From NCBI GenBank assembly GCA_025357775.1, contig JANXOQ010000334.1, positions 1 to 20,792 on the forward strand: a stretch of 20,792 bases of DNA, in the 5' to 3' direction. The first letter of the stretch is position 1. Every line of letters starts with the position of its first letter. This stretch comes from Ferruginibacter sp. (lineage in GTDB: Bacteria; Bacteroidota; Bacteroidia; Chitinophagales; Chitinophagaceae). The position numbers and the translations under genes were made by a program. Under the pieces are notes generated by a model. It was not told the origin of the DNA and ran no database searches. It worked only from the letters and a program-made list of their open reading frames with translations. This document shows positions 15,471 through 20,792 of this stretch, one piece after another.

Positions 15471-16859
15471 ATGAACAAAGAACAACCAATAATTGTAGGG
15501 TTAGACATTGGAACTACCAAAATAGCAGCTATAGCAGGGCGTAAAAATGAGCATGGAAAATTAGAAATACTTGGCTTTGGAAGAGCAAACAGTAACGGAG
15601 TGCAACATGGCATGGTTTTAAATATTGACCAAACAATAAAAGCGATACAACTAGCTTTAGAAAATTGTTACGCATCTAATCCTAACCTTGCCATAAGTGA
15701 GGTATATGTAGGTATTGCAGGGCATCATATAAAAAGTTTACAAACTCGTGGAGATATTGTTCGTTCAGACAATGAAGAAGAAATACGCCAAGAGGAAATT
15801 GATAGACTAATAGCTGACCAATATCGTACTTACATCCCTGCGGGCGACCAAATTATTGATGTAATTCCACAAGAGTTTACGGTAGATAATTTTCAAAATA
15901 TACCAAATCCAATAGGATACAGTGGTGTAAAAGTTGGTGCAAATTTTCACATCATAACAGGCGATAAAAATGCTATCCGTAACATTAATCGTGCAGTTGA
16001 AAAATCAGGATTAAAAACACAAGATTTAGTTTTGCAACCGCTTGCATCTGCAGCTGCAGTAATGTGCGACCAAGACCTCGAAGCAGGTGTAGCCATTGTA
16101 GATATTGGTGGCGGTACTACTGACTTAGCTGTTTTTTATGAAGGTATATTAAAGCATACTGCTGTAATACCTTTTGGCGGCGAAAATATTACCAACGATA
16201 TTAAAACTGGCTTAGGTGTTTTAAAAACACAAGCGGAGCAAATGAAAATACAATTTGGTAGTGCACTGGCTGACGAAACAAAAAGCAATGCATTTATAAC
16301 TATACCAGGCTTACGTGGTATGGCACCAAAAGAAATTTCTGTTAAAAATCTAGCTAGCATTATACAAGCACGTATGAGTGAAATTATGGATTTTGTATCC
16401 TATCATTTAAAGCAAATTGGGTTAGACAACAGAGCGTTAAACGGAGGTATCATACTTACTGGCGGTGGTTCTCAATTAAAACATTTATTACAACTTACTG
16501 AGTATGTAACTGGTTTAAATGCACGCATTGGTTTCCCTAACGAGCACCTTAGCGGTGGGCATATAGATGAATTGGCAAAACCAATGTATAGCACTTGTAT
16601 TGGACTTATTTTAAAAGGGTATAACGACTATGAAAATAAGAACAAAAAAATGGAAAGTAATTTTATAAAAGTAGCTGGCACAGGTATTATGCAGGAAGAA
16701 CCTGTAGAAGAGATTGCAATCCCAACGGAACTAAATGAGTTTATTCAGCAAAATGAACCTGCTATTGCAAAGCGCAAAAAAACAATTAAGGGTTTTATGG
16801 ATAGTTTTAAAACAAACTTGATAGAAATGTTTAAGGAAGAAGGGGATGAAGAACTCTAA
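15471..16859 (+). CDS. ftsA: FtsA, actin-like membrane anchor of the FtsZ ring
   Basis: FtsA is a cytoplasmic actin-fold ATPase that binds the FtsZ C-terminal peptide and the membrane and recruits later divisome proteins. The phosphate-1 loop is GLDIGTTKIAAIAG (about residues 9-22). The FtsA-specific 1C domain (about 80-165) is followed by AIVDIGGGTTDLAVF, the phosphate-2 region, and by the adenosine region LTGGGSQLKHL. The C-terminus, GFMDSFKTNLIEMFKEEG, is an amphipathic helix suited to membrane targeting, attached by a linker of about 40 residues. At 462 residues it is slightly longer than E. coli FtsA (420). The 93-bp gap from ftsQ contains palindromic element copy F and no obvious promoter. 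Confidence 0.95.
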   Translation: MNKEQPIIVGLDIGTTKIAAIAGRKNEHGKLEILGFGRANSNGVQHGMVLNIDQTIKAIQLALENCYASNPNLAISEVYVGIAGHHIKSLQTRGDIVRSDNEEEIRQEEIDRLIADQYRTYIPAGDQIIDVIPQEFTVDNFQNIPNPIGYSGVKVGANFHIITGDKNAIRNINRAVEKSGLKTQDLVLQPLASAAAVMCDQDLEAGVAIVDIGGGTTDLAVFYEGILKHTAVIPFGGENITNDIKTGLGVLKTQAEQMKIQFGSALADETKSNAFITIPGLRGMAPKEISVKNLASIIQARMSEIMDFVSYHLKQIGLDNRALNGGIILTGGGSQLKHLLQLTEYVTGLNARIGFPNEHLSGGHIDELAKPMYSTCIGLILKGYNDYENKNKKMESNFIKVAGTGIMQEEPVEEIAIPTELNEFIQQNEPAIAKRKKTIKGFMDSFKTNLIEMFKEEGDEEL

Positions 16860-16893
16860 TAATTTGAATAACGGGTAATTAATAACACCTTTT

Positions 16894-16977
16894 CTCAATA
16901 CTAATATCTCAATACTAATATCTCAATACTTAATACTAATATCTCAATACTTAATACTAATATCTCAATACTAAAAT
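16894..16977 (+). repeat. Twelve 7-bp tandem repeats immediately before ftsZ
   Basis: The 84 bases divide exactly into twelve 7-mers, each beginning with CT. CTCAATA starts at 16894, 16908, 16922, 16943 and 16964. CTAATAT and CTTAATA fill the other places, and the last unit is CTAAAAT. The higher-order periods are 14, 14, 21 and 21 bp. The block ends seven bases before the ftsZ ATG at 16985, in the position where a ribosome binding site would lie. Confidence 0.9.
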
Positions 16978-16984
16978 AAACAAC

Positions 16985-18862
16985 ATGATACATTTTGATT
17001 TGCCCAAAGACCAGTCCTCTATCATAAAGGTTATAGGCATTGGTGGAGGCGGAAGCAATGCAGTAAACCATATGTTTGCACAAAATATAGAAGGTGTAAA
17101 CTTTATTATTTGCAATACTGATGCGCAAGCAATTGCACAAAGCAAAGTGCCAAATAAAATACAGCTTGGTCCGCACCTTACGCAAGGGCTTGGAGCAGGC
17201 GCTAACCCAAAAGTAGGAAAAGAAGCTACCGAAGAAAGTTTAGAAGAAATAAAACGCATTTTAGAAGTAAATACTAAAATGGCTTTTATAACTGCAGGCA
17301 TGGGCGGTGGTACAGGTACAGGAGGCGCACCCATCATTGCAAAAATTTGTAAAGATTTAGGCATACTTACTGTTGGTATTGTTACTACACCATTTGCTTA
17401 CGAAGGTAAAAAAAGAGTAGCGCAAGCAGAAGAAGGTATTATGCTATTAAAAAACCATGTAGATACTTTATTGGTAATAAGCAATGATAAATTGCGTCAT
17501 CAATTTGGTAACCTAAAAATGAAAGAAGCTTTTAATAAAGCCGATGATATTTTAGCCACAGCTGCAAAATGTATTACAGATGTAATAAATAGTACAGGAC
17601 AAATAAATGTGGATTTTGCTGATGTATGCACCGTAATGAGAGATGGTGGTGTAGCCATATTAGGTAGTGCATCTGCAGAGGGAGAAAGTCGTGCACAAAT
17701 AGCTGTAGAAAATGCGTTAACCTCTCCATTACTTAACGACAACGATATTCGTGGAGCTAAGTGGATACTTATTAATATTAACTCTGCTGAAGGTGAGCAT
17801 GAGTTTACAATGGATGAAGTAGAGATAATTCAAAATTATATTCTTAGCCAAGCTGGGGAGGATACAGATGTAATTTTAGGGCTTGGGTATGATAGTACAC
17901 TTGGCAGCAAAATAAGTATAACTCTTATTGCTACTGGGTTTGAGCACAAAGATCCTTTTCCAAAAGCAGCTTTAGAAGAAACTTTTGTAGCATCTTTAGA
18001 TGAAAAAGTAGTAATGCATTTAGAAATGCCATCTATCCAAAATATGCAACCTGCAGTTATACAACCAACGCTTCAATTTGAAGATAAAAGTGTGCAAGCT
18101 TTGGTAGCAAAAGCAGAGCAAGAAAAGGCGCAAGATTTATTTATGCCAACCTTATCTACCGAGCCAATAGCACAAATTCCTAGTAAAAATGCTTCAGACA
18201 AAATGAATGATGCTCCTATCTTTTTTGAAATATCTTCACCAAAAGACCAACTACTTGTTATTCAATTTGAAACGGATATTATAGCACCAACAACGAACCC
18301 ACAAGTTGTAACTACATCAATTAATACTACAATAAATAATGAAGCTAGCAGTAAAAGCAGCCTTTCTTCTGGCAGCTTTCTAGCAAGGCCTACGCAAATT
18401 TATGCCACGGCAATACCAGAGCCAAAATCCATGCCATTAAATGTGCCACTACAGCAGCAGCCTGCCATACAAGCTGACGAACTTGAATTGCAGATGAAGC
18501 TTGTAGTAAAAGAACCCCAAGAAGCAGCGGAGTTAAAACCTGCTGTGCAAACGGAAATTAATGTGCCCTTTATAAGCAACCCAGTAGAGGAACCTGCCAT
18601 GCAGGACGATACAGATGAGCTTAGGCGCAGGGCTACGGAGCGGATTGCAAAGCTGAGAAATCTTTCTTTTAACATCAATGCAGCCGACCCTAATAATGAG
18701 TTTGAAACGGTACCAGCATATCTCCGTCGCAATATGGAAATACACAACCAAATAGCAGATGTGGAATCTTTTTATAGCAATTATACCGTAAAGTCTGACG
18801 ATAATAACCAAGCAGAAATAAATACAATCAATAATTTTTTAGATGGAAAAAAACCCGACTGA
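16985..18862 (+). CDS. ftsZ: FtsZ, tubulin-like division GTPase with a long C-terminal linker
   Basis: FtsZ polymerises into the cytoplasmic division ring. The GTPase core (about residues 10-320) has GIGGGGSNAVNHM, the tubulin signature GGGTGTG (107-113), TPFAYEGKKR and the synergy T7 loop N208-V-D-F-A-D213. All look intact. The conserved C-terminal peptide that binds FtsA is recognisable as VPAYLRR (576-582). A low-complexity linker of about 255 residues, rich in Ala, Pro, Gln and Glu, separates it from the core; the E. coli linker is about 50. A further 43 residues follow the peptide, whereas in most FtsZ proteins it lies near the end. The total of 625 residues is long even for Bacteroidota, where extended FtsZ proteins are common. 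A terminator follows 75 bases after the stop codon. Confidence 0.97.
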   Translation: MIHFDLPKDQSSIIKVIGIGGGGSNAVNHMFAQNIEGVNFIICNTDAQAIAQSKVPNKIQLGPHLTQGLGAGANPKVGKEATEESLEEIKRILEVNTKMAFITAGMGGGTGTGGAPIIAKICKDLGILTVGIVTTPFAYEGKKRVAQAEEGIMLLKNHVDTLLVISNDKLRHQFGNLKMKEAFNKADDILATAAKCITDVINSTGQINVDFADVCTVMRDGGVAILGSASAEGESRAQIAVENALTSPLLNDNDIRGAKWILININSAEGEHEFTMDEVEIIQNYILSQAGEDTDVILGLGYDSTLGSKISITLIATGFEHKDPFPKAALEETFVASLDEKVVMHLEMPSIQNMQPAVIQPTLQFEDKSVQALVAKAEQEKAQDLFMPTLSTEPIAQIPSKNASDKMNDAPIFFEISSPKDQLLVIQFETDIIAPTTNPQVVTTSINTTINNEASSKSSLSSGSFLARPTQIYATAIPEPKSMPLNVPLQQQPAIQADELELQMKLVVKEPQEAAELKPAVQTEINVPFISNPVEEPAMQDDTDELRRRATERIAKLRNLSFNINAADPNNEFETVPAYLRRNMEIHNQIADVESFYSNYTVKSDDNNQAEINTINNFLDGKKPD

Positions 18863-18936
18863 CGCTTGCGATTATTCATTCTTTCTACAAACTAGCTTAC
18901 CCTGAAACCTTGATTTTTCAGACTGTTTGATGTGTG

Positions 18937-18970
18937 CTCCCTTTCATTTATTTGAAAGGGGGTTTTTGTT
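18937..18970 (+). terminator. Rho-independent terminator after ftsZ
   Basis: CTCCCTTTCA (18937-18946) pairs with TGAAAGGGGG (18953-18962), ten pairs including one wobble, around a TTTATT loop, and TTTTTGTT follows. This marks the end of the dcw transcription unit. A smaller hairpin, CTGAAA/TTTCAG (18902-18907, 18916-18921), lies between it and the stop codon. Confidence 0.85.
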
Positions 18971-19085
18971 AGACTTAATATGTTTAACAAAAATAAAATA
19001 GCCTATTATTTTTTTTGAAGCATAGATATTGAGATAGCAATCATCTGTAGTCCCCTGCTATTCATTCCTATCTTTTGTTCGTTCC

Positions 19086-19435
19086 TCACAAAAGGATATC
19101 CACTTCTATCAGGGCTAGTTTCAACAGTTGAATTTTTATTGAACTTTTATGATGCATTTTGAAAAAATAAGAAAATTTATTTTTTACCTGCCTCACAATA
19201 TTAAAATAAAACCGAATTAGTAAGCGCATATTCTGTGTTATAATTTCGCCTTGCGCTAGCAAGCCATCTCTAAATTGTATTTGCTTTTTGTAACTTGTAT
19301 TTAACCCTTTGGGCAAAATAACTTTTGCTACATAACCGCTATGTTAGTTATGTTGCCAATAAAACTTATTTTACCATTTATGCTGCCATATTCTTGAAAT
19401 TGATTAGAAGGGAATTTCAACATCACTTGTAGAAA
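19086..19435 (-). pseudogene. Decayed 3' end of an HlyD-family membrane fusion protein gene
   Basis: On the minus strand one frame (about 19435-19345) reads VMLKFPSNQFQEYGSINGKI followed by SFIGNITN. It then hits a stop, and after a frameshift near 19325-19345 the reading continues as VAKVILPKGLNTSYKKQIQF, RDGLLAQGEIITQNMRLLIR to about 19140. From memory, this matches the last part of HlyD-type secretion adaptors: the QEYG turn, the LPxGLxTSYxK strand, and the EIIT(E)xxRLLxR ending. The N-terminal three quarters of such a protein are absent, and there is no start for the first frame. It is therefore a remnant, not a gene. The 76-residue open frame starting at 19316 contains most of its second half. 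It is sandwiched between the ftsZ terminator and the SPFH gene, with no partner ABC transporter in the window. Confidence 0.55.
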
Positions 19436-19553
19436 AATCAATACACATTTTTAAATTTTATCTATTATTATTCATCTATTCATTTTTATAAAAAATTATG
19501 ATTGATTAAAAAAGTGAATTAATAAATTTTCTCTCCAAACAAAAAAAATCTCC

Positions 19554-19561
19554 TACCTTTC
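19554..19561 (+). promoter_or_regulatory. Possible -7 box for the SPFH gene
   Basis: TACCTTTC differs from TAnnTTTG at the last base and lies 17 bases before the start codon, so the leader would be very short. No good TTTG stands about 19 bases upstream. The rest of 19441-19553 is AT-rich and shows no other element. Confidence 0.3.
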
Positions 19562-19578
19562 AATTCTAAAATTATTAT

Positions 19579-20505
19579 ATGGCAGATTATATTCAGTATT
19601 GGTGGGTCGTATTACTCATACTAGGAGCTTTAAGTTGTTTTGTAACCATTAACCAAGGCTTAATTGGCGTCGTTACTATGTTTGGAAAATACAAACGTAT
19701 TATGCGCCCTGGGTTAAATTTTAAAATACCTTTTTTAGAGCAGATTTATAAAAAAGTAAGTGTGCAAAATCGTTCTGTGGAGTTAGAGTTTCAAGCGGTG
19801 ACAGTAGATCAAGCGAATGTGTATTTTAAATCGATGTTATTATATTCGGTATTAAATATAGATGAAGAAACCATCAAAAATGTAGCGTTTAAATTTATAA
19901 GCGATAAAGACTTAATGCAAGCTCTTATAAGAACAGTAGAAGGTAGTATTCGTGCTTTTGTATCTACAAAAAAACAAGCAGAGGTTTTAAATGTGCGAAG
20001 AGATATTGTAGAAAATGTAAAAGAGCAAGTTGATCTACAGCTAGAAAGTTGGGGGTATCATTTGCAAGATTTGCAAATAAATGATATCACATTTGACGAA
20101 GCAATTATAAATAGTATGAGCAAAGTTGTAGCATCTAACAACTTAAAAGCAGCTGCCGAAAATGAAGGACAAGCATTACTTATAACAAAAACAAAAGCCG
20201 CAGAAGCAGAAGGTAATGCAATAAAAATAGCAGCAGAAGCTGAAAGACAGGCAGCACAGTTGCGTGGGCAAGGTGTGGCATTGTTTAGAGAAGAAGTAGC
20301 TCGTGGTATGAGTTCAGCAGCATCAGAAATGAAACAAGCAAACCTTGATACGAATGTAATTTTATTTAGTATGTGGGTGGAGGCCATTAAAAACTTTGCA
20401 GAGTATGGAAAAGGCAATGTAATTTTCTTAGACGGAAGCAGCGATGGTATGGAAAAAACTATGAGACAAATAATGGCAATGCAACAGTTGCAAGAAAATA
20501 AATAA
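19579..20505 (+). CDS. SPFH/band 7 (stomatin/prohibitin-like) membrane protein
   Basis: The 308-residue protein has one N-terminal TM segment (about 8-27, YWWVVLLILGALSCFVTI). An SPFH domain follows at once (about 28-200): QGLIGVVTMFGKYKRIMRPG and the core around VSVQNRSVELEFQAVTVDQ. A long Ala/Glu/Lys-rich helix covers about 190-265 (AAEAEGNAIKIAAEAERQAAQLRGQ), the coiled coil typical of stomatins and HflK/HflC. Such proteins form large membrane rings or microdomains and often regulate proteases or transport, but the partner cannot be read from this sequence. No NfeD-like or FtsH-like neighbour is visible in the window. The gene has its own terminator and is separated from ftsZ by a terminator and a pseudogene, so it is not part of the dcw operon. 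Confidence 0.9.
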   Translation: MADYIQYWWVVLLILGALSCFVTINQGLIGVVTMFGKYKRIMRPGLNFKIPFLEQIYKKVSVQNRSVELEFQAVTVDQANVYFKSMLLYSVLNIDEETIKNVAFKFISDKDLMQALIRTVEGSIRAFVSTKKQAEVLNVRRDIVENVKEQVDLQLESWGYHLQDLQINDITFDEAIINSMSKVVASNNLKAAAENEGQALLITKTKAAEAEGNAIKIAAEAERQAAQLRGQGVALFREEVARGMSSAASEMKQANLDTNVILFSMWVEAIKNFAEYGKGNVIFLDGSSDGMEKTMRQIMAMQQLQENK

Positions 20506-20511
20506 AAATTT

Positions 20512-20539
20512 AAAGCCTCGATTTTATCGGGGCTTTTTT
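20512..20539 (+). terminator. Rho-independent terminator after the SPFH gene
   Basis: AAAGCCTCGAT (20512-20522) pairs with ATCGGGGCTTT (20526-20536), eleven pairs including one wobble, around a TTT loop. The T-run continues to 20539. It begins seven bases after the SPFH stop codon. Confidence 0.9.
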
Positions 20540-20689
20540 AGATTGATTCAGTCTTTGCAAAACTGACTTAATCTTGGTACAAGCACTACTTATTAACCAA
20601 GTCTTTGCAAATATCTTTGCATACATAAAATTCTTCTGAGACTGGCTCAATCCAACTTTAACAAATCCTTTTGCTAATTTCAATAAACT

Positions 20690-20718
20690 TTTGTTTTATT
20701 GCATTTAATTTATATTTG
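20690..20718 (+). promoter_or_regulatory. Bacteroidota-type promoter for the right-edge gene
   Basis: TTTG (20690-20693) is followed after 17 bases by TATATTTG (20711-20718), a perfect match to TAnnTTTG. The ATG at 20774 lies 55 bases further on. Upstream (20540-20689) there is no gene; TCTTTGCA occurs three times (20552-20559, 20602-20609, 20614-20621). Confidence 0.55.
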
Positions 20719-20773
20719 CAAGAATAGTTTCAAAGAATTATACAACAAATAAACACCTTAAACCTAGTAATAA

Positions 20774-20792
20774 ATGTTCGATTTTTTTTTAC
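20774..20792 (+). CDS. Start of an unidentified gene (partial, runs off the window)
   Basis: An ATG at 20774 opens a frame reading MFDFFL up to the window edge. It lies a plausible distance after a good promoter and after the SPFH terminator. Six codons are too few to identify a family. Confidence 0.35.

Noticed and set aside
16894..16977. CRISPR array
   Set aside because: Units are 7 bp without unique spacers of 30-40 bp, and no cas genes are present.
16901..17185. Minus-strand frame with an internal repeated peptide (IEILVLS)
   Set aside because: The peptide repeat is only the reverse reading of the 7-bp DNA repeats before ftsZ and continues opposite the FtsZ GTPase core.
19086..19316. 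Independent small gene of 76 residues
   Set aside because: Its sequence resembles the tail of HlyD-family proteins, and the preceding piece is found in another frame just upstream, so it is part of a remnant.

Overview
This window is a division and cell wall (dcw) cluster from an AT-rich member of the Bacteroidota. The gene order mraZ, rsmH, ftsL, ftsI, murE, mraY, murD, ftsW, murG, murC, ftsQ, ftsA, ftsZ, without murF, ddl or murB, is typical of that phylum. Other signs agree: no clear Shine-Dalgarno sites, promoters of the TTTG / TAnnTTTG type, a TonB-dependent receptor with a carboxypeptidase-like regulatory domain, a PASTA-bearing FtsI and a long FtsZ. Low GC and spacer style suggest the Chitinophagaceae or a relative, but this is inference.

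Layout. Bases 1-1330 (minus strand) hold the first half of a TonB-dependent receptor. It stops abruptly where a new sequence begins that carries the first 18 codons of a probable IS1595-like transposase, so the receptor looks interrupted by an insertion sequence. A good promoter overlapped by two palindromic operator copies precedes it. Bases 1331-1690 are regulatory: a cluster of DnaA-box-like 9-mers and then four 10-bp-spaced GTG repeats that look like a MraZ operator. Bases 1691-18862 carry thirteen plus-strand genes. They are often overlapping (ftsI/murE, ftsW/murG, murG/murC) or nearly touching, so they are probably cotranscribed. A strong terminator follows ftsZ. Bases 18971-19578 contain the decayed 3' end of an HlyD-family gene on the minus strand. 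A single-TM SPFH/band 7 gene with its own terminator follows, then a promoter and the first codons of another gene at the right edge.

How the genes work together: MraZ is the local transcription regulator and RsmH methylates 16S rRNA. MurC, MurD and MurE build the UDP-MurNAc peptide stem, MraY and MurG make lipid I and lipid II, and FtsW with FtsI polymerise and crosslink septal peptidoglycan. FtsL and FtsQ are divisome scaffold proteins, and FtsA tethers the FtsZ ring to the membrane.

The least ordinary content lies between and inside the genes. A family of about 33-bp palindromic elements occurs five times in the cluster. One copy encodes the last residues of MraZ and another is embedded in frame in MurC, which recalls the Rickettsia palindromic elements. 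The murD-ftsW gap is a stack of palindromic repeats. The spacers before ftsZ and mraY are AT-rich repeats phased at 7 bp. FtsQ has a long Lys-Pro-rich tail.
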